64,000 nt of DNA. Origin: Phocoena phocoena. Lineage: Eukaryota; Chordata; Mammalia; Artiodactyla; Phocoenidae. Below the pieces are notes generated by a model. That model had not been told where the DNA came from. It was given only the letters and a program-made list of their open reading frames with translations, and ran no database searches. How positions within the stretch are numbered: the first letter of the stretch is position 1; every line of letters begins with the position of its first letter. Below are positions 25,001-37,000 of the stretch, one piece after another. A program made the translations under genes and the position numbers. The stretch spans positions 38,711,159 to 38,775,158 of the forward strand of contig NC_089232.1 of assembly GCF_963924675.1 (NCBI RefSeq), given 5' to 3'.

Positions 25001-28000
25001 CTTTTTAGCTAGCTAATGTTGATACTGTCAACTTACAGGATTGTGTAGGCTATTTGGTATTGCTTTGTTTTTATTTGAAATGGGACTGTGAAAGAAATTT
25101 TTCTTGACTTTGAGAAAATAGAGTTGGATTATAAAAATGCATGCATAAACTCTTGGATAAGGAGCATTCATGTGCCATAAGCTGCCTTCCAGTGAGTAGT
25201 CAGGCATTTTTATACTAGTGTACCTTGTTTTGAAGAAATTATACGTGACTGGTCCTTTTTAAAAAAAAAGTATTCCTTTTCAATAAATAATTCAAAGGTT
25301 TACTTTAATAACTTTGGAGGTGAATTTTTTTGTTCATATTTAGAAGAACGGGATGGGGGGCTATGGATATAAGTATGCTAGATCATTGTAGGAGTCCTTT
25401 GAAAAACTTAGTAACCATATAAGAGCATAGTTGTGTTTGTCAAAGGCATACAAACTATGTGTGAGAACTCTTCAGTGAAATGTTCTTCAGTTTGTATTTT
25501 TAATATATATATATTTCAAGTTTTCCTTATTCCCAAGGAAGAGCTTAGAAGGCTGCTGGAAGGAATATCCTAGTCTCTTCACATACACTTTCTGACTAAT
25601 TGGAAACAGATAATTTCTGATTAGTATGGTTTTTATTGGATATGAAATCTTGTAAAGGTAGTTCTTGTTTTAAGAAATTTGTTTTACATAAATGTCACTT
25701 TTGCAGCTGGCAGACGACTAATTCTTTTGGCACAAAGAATAAATAGACACTGGGATTGAAGTATTTTCTGTTAAATCTCAGAAGCTGAGCTTTCTCTGCT
25801 ACTTGTAAACATTTGACTGTTCTCCCTTGGTACATGTGACACCTTTTTTTTTTTTTTTTTGGTCGTGCCACGTGACTTGTGGAATCTTAGTTCCCCAACC
25901 AGGCATTGAACCCACGCCATGCAATGAAAGCCCAGAATCCTAACCAGTAGGCCACCAGGGAGCTCCCACCATTTCTTTTATAAAGGTTCAGTTTACAATA
26001 GTAAACTTTTTCTTAATTGAACTGCTTTTATTTTTTTAATTCTGGGTAAACCATGGGAAGGAATTTGGGGAAAGGAGTTATGGTACTTATTCAGATAAGC
26101 TACATAGCAGTAGGATATTCTAAACAGACAGTTGTATGCAGCAGTACTTGATCAAAAAGGTGTTTACGTATAGTTTCAATGCTTTGGATGGATGGAAGTA
26201 CTGATCATTATAGAGTGACGTTAAATTAAGAGACTTTAAAGTCTTTTTAAAGTCTCAAAGACTTTATTGTCTCTGAGATCCTAGTAGTTTTTTGGGTTTT
26301 TTAAATTACTTATTTCACATTTTTCCTGCTTTCATCTTTTACGCTTTGCTCCATCTACGGGTGAATTTCAGAAGCCTCTAAAAAAAGGGGGAGAAGGTAT
26401 TTAATTGATTTAGCTTATAACAGAAGAGTGAAGGATCAGTTTGATCCTGTTTTCTTATTCTCCGAGGCTGAGAAAAGCCTCAAAACTCATACATGTTTCA
26501 ACAAGAGGCAGGAATTGTAGTTCTACTCTTGTTCCTTATGACAGATTTAGAAGAAAACTACTGAATGTCTTATTATTTGGTATTGTCGGTCATTTAATCT
26601 AAGAGAGTAGGCTGTATTTTTGGTTTTGTTTAAACCACGTTTTTGCCTATATTAGAGGTTTCAGAGGGGTGCTTTTTTATTTGTTTATAATGGCCCTTTT
26701 CCTTAATTTTTTTTGAATTCTATTTTTTTATACATCAGGTTCTTATTAATGTTATCTATTTTATACATATTAGTGTATATATGTCAATCCCAATCTCCCA
26801 GTTCATCCCACCCCCGGCCACTTTCCCCTCCTTGGTTCCTTAACTTTTTAGGGGTCTTAATGACAGTAATTCATCTGTAAAGAACAGGAGGATCAACAAT
26901 ATCAGAATTTTTGTGTGTGTGTTTTTTTTTTTTTTGGTGGTAAGCGGGCCTCTCACTGTTGTGGCCTCTCCCGTTGAGGAGCACAGGCTACAGACATGCA
27001 GGCTTAGCGGCCATGGCTCACGGGCCCAGCCGCTCCGTGGCATGTGGAATCTTCTCGGACCGGGGCACGAACCTGTGTCCCCTGCATTGGCAGGTGGACT
27101 CTGAACCACTGCGCCACCAGGGAAGCCCAAAATGTTCACTTTTTTTTTTTTGGCTGTGTTGGGTCTTCATTGCTGCACACGGGCTTTCTCTAGCTGCGGT
27201 GAGCAGGGGCTACTCTTCGTTGCGGTGCGTGGGCTTCTCATTGTGGTGGCTTCTCTTGCTGCGGAGCACGGGCTCTAAGCACGCGGGCTTCAGTGGTTGT
27301 GGCTCGCAGGCTCTAGAGCTCAGGCTTAGTTGCTCCACAGCATGTGGGATCTTCCAGGACCAGGGATCAAACCCGTGTCCCCTGCATTGGCAGGCGGATT
27401 CCCAACCACTGCACCACCAGGGAAGCCCCAGAATTGTTTTGATTTGATCTAGTGGATATTAAGGACATGAGATTGTTGTGTGGGTTAACCTAACTAAATG
27501 GTATGATTTAGCACTCATTTTAAAATAAAACTTGTTCCCCTAATCGGTTTGTTTGTTTTAATCACCTTATTGAATCTAGATCTGATTTTATTGTGTGTGT
27601 CCACAAAGCCTCTTGTTTTTTTAAAATAATTTTAGACAATAGAAACATTGACCCAAAAAGTACAGAATGTACTTACACCTCTTAGTTTATCCTTTTAACA
27701 ACTTAGACAACCATAATAAAATTATCACAACCAAACATTTAACATTGGTTCAGTACTATTAACTGAATTATGGACCTTAATTCAAATTTCACAAGTTTTC
27801 TCTCTTGTCCTTTTCCTAGTCTACAATTTATTTAGTTGTGTCTCTAGTCTCGTTAATCTGTGACAGTTCTTAATTTCTGCTTGATATGTCTTTGACACTG
27901 ATGAGTTCTGGTCAGTTATTTTGTAGTGTATTTGAATTTAGGTTTGTCTGTTGTTTTCTCATGATTAGACTGGCGTTCAATATTTTGGAGCAAGAATACC

Positions 28001-31000
28001 ACACAGGTGATGTGTCCTCAGTCCACCAAACCGGGGGTACATGATGTCAATATGTTTAATTATTCATTTATTATTAATCTTTATCAGTTATGTTGGTGCC
28101 CACTGGTTTTCTATTTACAGGTTTACTATTTTCCACTTTGAAAGTGAAAAATATCTTGGGAAGATAATTTGACAGTGTGCAGATAATGAATTTCTCCTGA
28201 AAGTATTGCCCATTTGTTCTAGCATTCATTCATTGGTGGATATTGTCTGCAACAATTAGTACTGTGGTCTTTGCCTAATGTAGAAATTTTTAAAATGTCA
28301 ATAACATAGTTTTCAGCAGATTGTATGTGTTTGTATATAACAGTTAAGTTTTTGGCACCTGGCAGGCAGGTTTTTTAACTGATTCTTATATTGTGAACAT
28401 TTTTAATACTTAACATTACATTTTCAGTTGATGAATAACCCTTACGTTGTGGCTTTATTGTACTTAAGAAATTTTTCTGCAATTACGAAATTATTTATTA
28501 GTGATTTTTTGAAGGTTGTTTTAGCTTATGAAGATTACTATATTAAGGTAGTTTTACAATCAAATAAGCACTTTGTTGCCTTCAAGTTGACTAAATTTCT
28601 GGCTAACCCCTTATGGGTAAATTTCTTAGCATATTCCTTCTCAGTGAATATTGAGTCCAGTGTTGTAGATTTGTTAGATGAGACTTGGTACACACAGTTT
28701 AATAAAACCTTTATCTGTATTTTTGAAGTTCAGATAGCTTTGAAAATTCAAAAATCTTCATAAGTCATTTGGTGGCAAAACCTAAATTATTAAACAGATG
28801 TGAGAATAGTCTTTATTCTTTGTAGTGGGAAATAATAATTTGTTGGATTAGAGAATCTGTTTCAGACCCTTTGGATATGTTAATGTAAGTGTACCACATT
28901 ACTTTAAATTTTGAGGGGAGCTGTAGTAGATGCCAAGTAAATTCTGAATGATGCAAATTAAAATCAAAGGCATGAAGTCAACTGTTGAAAGAATAAAAGG
29001 CATGAAGTCTTAACTGTTAAGAACAGATTATACTATTAAGGTACCCTTAAGTAAAGACTACTACAAATAAAAACTTCCTCCTTAACTCTGTTTTTTCCTA
29101 CATTGTAGGACAAACAAGTTAAAATTACTTATAGGATTAGCTTAATGCTATAATTAAAATAAATCTGAAAAGGATTAACATCTGACCTTGATTTATAAAT
29201 ATTTTACATAAACTTATTTATAGTGCTCACAAAGTTATGTCTTAAAGGTTTTTGTAGTTTTAACCCACAAAAATAATTGTTTATTTAAATGAACAATACC
29301 TTAGTCCTTTATGGGGTTTTTTTGTTTTGGTTTGTTTTTAATTTAAAAATCACAGCTTGGTATACTTGACTGTCTAACATTAAAGAATATCTTAGAATAC
29401 AGTAGTTCCTAATTGTTAAACCAATATTTTGTAAAGTTTAACAAAAACTAAAAATTTAAAGGAATAGTACACTAAACTAATAGGCATTTTTCAAAAATGC
29501 CATAATTGGCGATGGGATTCAGGTGTATCATCTGACTTTACTCTGCCCTCCCCCACCCCCAGTTTTTTTGGTTCCTGAAGATGTATTAGCATGCTATGAA
29601 AGTGTTGAATAATTTTTTTTTAATAGGGATAAAAAAATACGTTGTTGGCCTCATTATCAAGACGTCATCTGACCCAACTTGTGTAGAGGTAAGAGCTTTT
29701 TTGCAGATTATTGTGAGAGTATAAAATCATTTAAATATTGGGTCTTCAACTTAAACCCACTTCTGTCACAGACATACAGACACATATATGCACAATCATT
29801 TACAGTAGATCTGCAGTCTTTTTTTCTCTCTGTGGGGGTGTGGGTTGCCTACATTTGTTATTTATGTATCTATTTTAAGTCCTCATTTAATCTAAACTTT
29901 TTTCTTTTCTTAGAAGGAAAAGGTATATATCGGGAAATTAAATATGATTCTTGTTCAGGTAAGTTTTTAGTTGACACACTGTTTCCCTGAGAAGGATTAA
30001 GTGCTTCACTTCAGGCTGAGTGGTTGAACAAATAGTCTAACCTACTTTTATTGAATAACTAAACTAACGTCTTGCAGAGTAGTGATAGTAATCTTCACAG
30101 TAATTACAATAGCCTGCTGTCTAGCATTTAAAATTGTTAATATGCTGTGGTAGGAAACATCAGATATGGTACTGTAAAACCTTCACTTCTTTGGCTCCAA
30201 TATGGATTGAACTCATTAAAAAATTTCTCATCTAATGCAAATGAAAACTACAATGAGGTATCACCTCACACTGGTCAGAATGGCCATTATCAAAAAATCT
30301 AGAAACAATAAATGCTGGAAAGGGTGTGGTGAAAAGGGAACCCTCCTGCACTGTTGGTGGGAATGTAAATTGTTACAACCACTATAGAAAACGGTATGGA
30401 GGTTCCTTAAAAAACTAAAAATAGAACTACCATATGACCCAGCAATGCCACTACTGGGCATATACCCAGAGAAAACCATAACTCAAAAAGATACATGTAC
30501 CACAATGTTCATTGGCAGCACTATTTACAATAGCCAGGACATGGAACCAGCCTAAATGTCCATCAACAGATGAATGGATAAAGATGTGGCACATATATAC
30601 AATGGAATATTACTCAGCCATAAAAAGAAACGAAATTCAGTTATTTGCAGTGAGGTGGCTGGACCTAGAGTCTGTCATACTTAAGTCAGAAAGAGAAAGA
30701 CAAATACTGTATGCTAATGAATATATATGGAATCTTTAAAAAAAAAAAAGTGGTACTGATGAACCTAGTTTTAGGGCAGGAATAAAGATGTAAACATAGG
30801 GAATGGACTTGGCACAGGGTGGGAGGGGGAAGCTGGGGCGAAGTGAGAGTAGCATCGACATATATACACTACCAAATGTAAAATAGTTAGCTAGTGGGAA
30901 GCAGCAGCAAAGCATAGGGAGATCAGCTCGGTGGTTTGCAGTGACCTAGAGGGGGTGGGATTGGGAGGCTAAAGAGGGAGGGGATATGGGGACATATGTA

Positions 31001-34000
31001 TACATATGGCCGATTCACTTTGCTGTACAATAGAAATTAACACAGTATTGTGAAGCAATTATACTCCGATAAAGATCTATTAAAATAAAAAAATTTTTTT
31101 CTCATCTGTTTCATACTGTGCATGTTTCCTTTCCATGTCCATTATCTCAGTCTTATTAATTCATTGAAAAAATTGCCTTTGAATTCAAGCATCCCTTTAA
31201 TTGATATCTATACTTAGCCTGCTTTTTAATCTTTCTATATTTGTAACTTCAGAAATTTTAAGTTTACCTACCTTTAATAATATGTTCAAAAAATTTCTTG
31301 AGAACATTAATTAGTATGTGAGGGAAAAACACATTTTTTTTAATTTAATAAGTTATAGAAACATTGGGTTTTCCTAAACACTTGGATTTTCACTAAGTTA
31401 AACTAGCTTTTATTGAGAACTTCTTGTTGTTAGCGTATCTCTGAATGGGAAGAGGGAGGAGTCCAAAGAGGTTAAGTTACTTACCTCTTACTTAACAGGT
31501 GCTATTACAGAATATTGTTGGGAAATCCCTAGCATACAGAATCAACAGTACAGACCTTAAAATTGAATAAGTCCATTAGGCTTTTGGTCAAAGATGATTC
31601 TGTCCCCAACGATAATGCTTCTTTTCTTCCAAATTTCAATCTCCAAGCGCTACCTATATTTCAAGGCCCAGATTCCAGACAAAGAAAATACCTTTCCCTA
31701 CCCATCACCTTTTTATCATTTAGAGTTATATCTTATATTCTCTTACGATACTTTGCACATATCTGGCAAATATTGCTATGCATACACATTAGAGCTAGAT
31801 TAGACGAATCAGGATAATTGAGAGGAGGAACAGGGCATTTGAGACACAGAACTTTGTGTTGTAGTTTCTACTCTGTACATTCTATAGGGAGCAGCACATT
31901 TCCTGTCTTAATAAAGGGGAAGAAAATGAAAGGTGGTTGATATTTGCTCCTGCTTTTGGTATCACGCAATTTTTATGAAGTTTGTTTTCTTTACCATCGA
32001 CAAGTGAAATGAAACTAACATTTCCTATCTTATTTTAGATACTGAAACAAGAATGGCCAAAACATTGGCCAACTTTTATCAGTGACATTGTTGGAGCAAG
32101 TAGGACCAGTGAAAGTCTCTGTCAGAATAATATGGTGATTCTGAAACTCTTGAGTGAAGAAGTATTTGATTTCTCTAGTGGACAGATAACCCAAGTGAAA
32201 GCTAAGCATTTAAAAGACAGGCAAGTAATTGTTTCGGAATTTTTAAGTAATTTATCTAGCAATTTCAAGGAATTTGGAGGTAGATTGTAAATTTTTAAGG
32301 AACTATGATTATTAAAAGTTAATACACTTAATTCTTTCCTACTACAAACTTAAATAGTGCTAAAGTGGCCTAATATTCTAAATATGGAGGCTTGAAAAAT
32401 ATGTATGACGTTACAGCAAAATTAACTTCATGCATGTCATGTGGAAGGACTATAGGTTAAGAATTCCCAAAAAACTCTTTGGAATCTGATTCATATGATG
32501 TCTAGTTAATCATAGGTCTAAGGATATGACTTGTGTCCAGATGTCTACTTTATTCTTAATATTCCTACATTTTATCAGTTTCCCTATAGTTAACACCAGG
32601 AACATGGCAGATTTTATTTTCTTCAACATAGTAATAAAAATGTGTTTAGTCATTAGAGAACAGAAATGTTTTTTACCTTTATGTATTCAGACTAGCTTCA
32701 GAATTTAGGATTTTTTCTCTGGTTTGGTGTATAAGCACATTTTAGGTGTATAAGCACATTTTAGGTTTGAGGATATATCGAACACCACTGCTCTCATTTT
32801 GGAGAGTTCTGTTTTGACTGTCTTGATTTAAAAGACTAGGTTGAGGGACTTGCCTGGCTGTCCAGTGGTTAAGACACCACGCTTCCACTGCAGGGGCCGT
32901 GGGTTCGATACCTCGTTGGGGAACTAAGATCCCACATGCCATGCAGTGTGGCCAAATTTAAAAAAAAAAATAAAAGGGGCTTCCCTGGTGGCGCAGTGGC
33001 TGAGAGTCAGCCTGCCAATGCAGGGGACACGGGTTCGTGCCCCTGTCCGGGAAGATCCCACATGCGGCGGAGTGGCTGGGCCTGTGAGCCATGGCCGCTG
33101 AGTCTCCGCGTCCGGAGCCTGTGCTCCGCAGCGGGAGAGGCGACAACAGTGAGAGGCCCGCGTACTGCAAAACAAAAAACAAAAACATAAATAAAAGATG
33201 TGATGTGATTGAAATTATTCAAATAGAGTAAGGATGACATGAAAACCAAACCTCCAAGAAATGAAATTAAGTGCTATTTATAGGTGAGTTTTAAGAGATA
33301 TTTACACATAGTTTTAATAGCTTTGTAACTTTCGATGAAGTTATTGATATCTGTGTTTATAAATAGAAGTAACTCAAGTTTTCAGTGGCTGCTGAAATGT
33401 TAGTATGTAAATATTACAATGTTCATTTCTATGTGTGTTCTAAACTGATCGATTTTTTATTCTTTTAGCATGTGCAATGAATTCTCACAAATTTTTCAGC
33501 TTTGTCAGTTTGTGATGGTAAGTGCTTTTAATTTCATTTTTAAAAATAATTAATTATATTGGAAGATAATTTACAATCATGTTTTTGTTGTAGGAAAATT
33601 CCCAAAATGCTCCACTTGTACATGCAACTTTGGAAACGTTGCTCAGATTTCTTAACTGGATTCCACTTGGATATATTTTTGAGACCAAGTTAATCAGCAC
33701 GTTAATTTATAAGGTATAGTGAATACATTTCAGTTATATTTATCACTGGATAGTGGTGTGTATTTTCTTAATTTGTAATGCTCTTTGGAATATTAAAACC
33801 ATTCCACATTCACAGCCATAATCAACTTTGTTTCCGAGATGAGGAAATTGCTCAGAAGAACTTTTCTGTAGTTTCAACTACTAATTCTTAAAAACCGTGT
33901 CAGAATTTTAAGATTCTGCCACTCATACCAGGCAGTCTCCCAAATTGTATGTGAACAACTAATAATGAATTTGGTTTCCTTTTAGTTGCAGTAGCATGTA

Positions 34001-37000
34001 ATACCTATGTAAAGTTTTTTAATTGTTCATCCAGAGATAGTTACCTACTGGTTGTATTTCCAGATGTTTTCTAATCAGATATAATGAGTAAATTATGTAT
34101 TTAATTAAGACCTTATAAAAGCAGACTATTATAACTTACGTTTGGGGCTTTGTAGTTGAGGGCTTGATATGGTCATATTCTAATCTGAATTTACTATGTT
34201 AGAGCCACCATTTTATCCATAGACAGTTTATTTTAAATTGTTTGCCATTGTCAACAGTAGTGCAGGAAATACTGGACATTTATGCACTTGTCCAAATATT
34301 TGGTATAAATTTTAATACATGTAAATATTGGATCAATAGGTATGTCCATTTTTAAGGCTTCTGATGCTTACCAAATTGCCACCCCCAATGGGAGGCTATT
34401 TTTACACCTTCTCAACAGTAAAATGTGAAAGAGCCAGTTTTCCCACATGTTATTAATCCTAGGTGTATTGCCCATCTCTTAAAATCCTAAACAATTAAAG
34501 TCTTTTTAGATTATACAGAAAACATGATGTCTTTAAAAGTCATGTAATAGATCGTGGGGAAAGTTTCTAAGCAACTTTGTGTTTTCTGGGTGTCTGAGGA
34601 CACATCAAAAGAAAGCACAGTATACTACTAAAGCATTTACTGTCTATTGGATGTATAATGAAATTTTCTTAAAATATATGTGCCCCAAAATCCTATCACC
34701 ACCTATTTGCCTGATATTTTTCCTCTGTGTTCCTGATTTTTAAATCCTTTGTTATTTTTTTAATTGTTAATTTTAAGTAAAGTGCTTCAGGCCATTTAAT
34801 TTTATGCTTCCTTCCCCCCCACCCCACCCCCTTTTTTTAAATTAAAATAGTTCCTGAATGTTCCAATGTTTCGAAATGTCTCTCTGAAGTGCCTCACTGA
34901 GATTGCTGGTGTGAGTGTAAGCCAGTATGAGGAACAATTTGTAACGCTATTTACGCTGACAATGATGCAGCTAAAACAGGTAATACAACACTCTTAAAAA
35001 CTGACTAAACAATTTTAGTGCCTTAGAAAATGTTGGGTTTGAGTTGAATCATTTCAGCACAGCTTACCATAAATAGATGAGCTGTAATGTGATTGTATAT
35101 TATATAAAATGAAGGGTAAGCTAGAAATTTTTATGAACATTTTGAAAATTCCTTGAAGTAAATTTTCTGGGAGTGTCATGGTAATTTATTTCTACAGAAT
35201 TTAGAGGCTTAGTAACTGGGGTTTAATATCAGTTCTGCCTTTAACCTTTCATCTCTTAAATGAAGGGATTAGCCAAGTGTTAGTCTGACTAGGTGTATAT
35301 GAAATTATCTAGAAGGTTAATCACAAAACTATATTACTATATATGTTCGTGATCTGAATCAACTATTTTTACATTTTAAATGACCCTAGGTGGGAAAACT
35401 CTGATGTAGGGAATATGTCAAAGCATAATCTTTGAGGAAATTTTACTACTTGCAACTACAAAAAAAAATCAAAAACTAGGACAGCAAGTTACAAAAATGG
35501 ATATAATAGACCAAGGCATTCTAGGGGAGAATAAGCTGTTTAACTGCATATGGTTTTTTTGTTGTATTTTTAAAAATATTTATTTGGTTGCACTGGGTCT
35601 TAGTTATGGCAGGTGGGCTCCTTAGTTGTGGCATGTGAACTCTTTATTGTGGCATACATGTCTAGTTCCCTGACCAAGGATCGAACCTGGGCCCCCTGCA
35701 TTGGGAACTTGGAGTCTTATCCACTGCGCCACCAGGGAAGTCCCACTCCGTATATTTTAAAATTAGTAAAAGGGTGGTGGAAATTTAGAACTTAAATGTA
35801 GTATCTTTGTTGTTTTTAAAATGAAGGGCTTATGATCCATATTTAACCTCGCAGATGCTTCCTTTAAATACCAATATTCGACTTGCATACTCGAATGGAA
35901 AGGATGATGAACAGAACTTCATTCAAAATCTCAGTTTGTTTCTCTGCACCTTTCTTAAAGAACATGGTCAACTTATAGAAAAAAGATTAAATCTCAGGGA
36001 AACACTCATGGAGGTAGGCTTTATGGAGCCTTTGGCTTCTGAAATTAATAATAAAAACTTAAAGTACACCTTTGTTCTAAAAATTCCTATACCTTTTAAC
36101 ATATCTTACCTGTTACTTGTCTGTGCAATATAAATACATGTTGCCAATTCTGAATTATAGTTGTTAAAAACCAAGTGTCACGAGTTTTGTGTTCTACTCA
36201 ATACCAGATCAATAATTTATAATGAAAATTAAATTCCTAAAGCTTGTGCAGATTTGTCATTTTTAAGATGAAAAGTCTAAAGACCTTATTTTAAAATTGA
36301 GATGTAATTCACATAACATAAAACTATCCATTGTAAATTGTTTGATTCAGTGGCATTTAGTACATTCACAGTGTTGTCAACCATTACCTATTCCAAAACA
36401 TTTACATCACCCACAAAGGATGATGTACCCATTGAAACAGTCACTCCCTCAATCCGCTCTACCCTCCAGTTCCTAGCAACCAGTAATTTGCTTTACATCT
36501 CAATGGATTTAACTATTCTGAACCTTTCATATAAATGGAATCATAACATACTGATTTTTGTCATTGGTTTCTTTGAGTTATCATGTTACTATGTTACAGC
36601 ATGTATCAGTACTTAATCCCTTTCATGGCTGAATAATACTTTGTATGGATAAACATCGAGTTTTGTGTCCGTTCATCTGTTGAACATTTGGATTACTTCT
36701 ACCTTTTTGCTATTACCAAATGTCTTTTAATGTCCATACCTTTTTACAATCACGTAAGTTTCTTGACACGTCCTGGGACATGTCAGAAGAAAGCACAGTT
36801 GTTCCTAGAGAATTTCTGTTGTCTGTTTGATGAATAATGAAATGTCAGAGTTGTACAGAATGCAACATGAGTTTTTATTTCCTGTTAACGTAGCAAATGG
36901 AAAGCAGTTTGAGGTTGGTTAGTAACGTCTAAGGATTGTTTTAATAGTTTTGGTCTCCTATGTAGGCCCTTCATTACATGTTGTTGGTATCCGAAGTAGA

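Larger units (their letters stand above)
16215..29626 (+). other. XPO1: XPO1 intron 4 (13.4 kb, the largest)
   Basis: From GTAGGA to TAATAG. It contains six SINEs, all antisense (18804, 24288, 24541, 25844, about 26930 and about 27142), LINE-1 fragments in both orientations (about 19655-20530 minus, 23160-24070 plus), older L1 and L2-type remnants, and a perfect 23-bp inverted repeat at 17742-17798. 27430-29620 shows no recognised element. Confidence 0.85.
32221..33468 (+). other. XPO1: XPO1 intron 7, GC-AG class
   Basis: Donor GCAAGT preceded by CAG; acceptor TCTTTTAG at 33468. The nearest GT (32225) would add four bases and break the frame. The intron holds a 19-bp tandem duplication (32726-32763) and two back-to-back SINEs. 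Confidence 0.92.

Noticed and set aside
32225..32230. GT at 32225 as the exon 7 donor
   Set aside because: It would add four bases, destroy Ser197 and shift the frame for the rest of the protein. The GC donor at 32221 keeps the known sequence.
35855..36133. Frame continuing past exon 11 as an alternative exon end
   Set aside because: A consensus donor (GAG|GTAGGC) at 36014 and the exact join to exon 12 show that the extra frame is intron. The same holds for frames running past exons 3, 15, 16, 18, 19 and 20.
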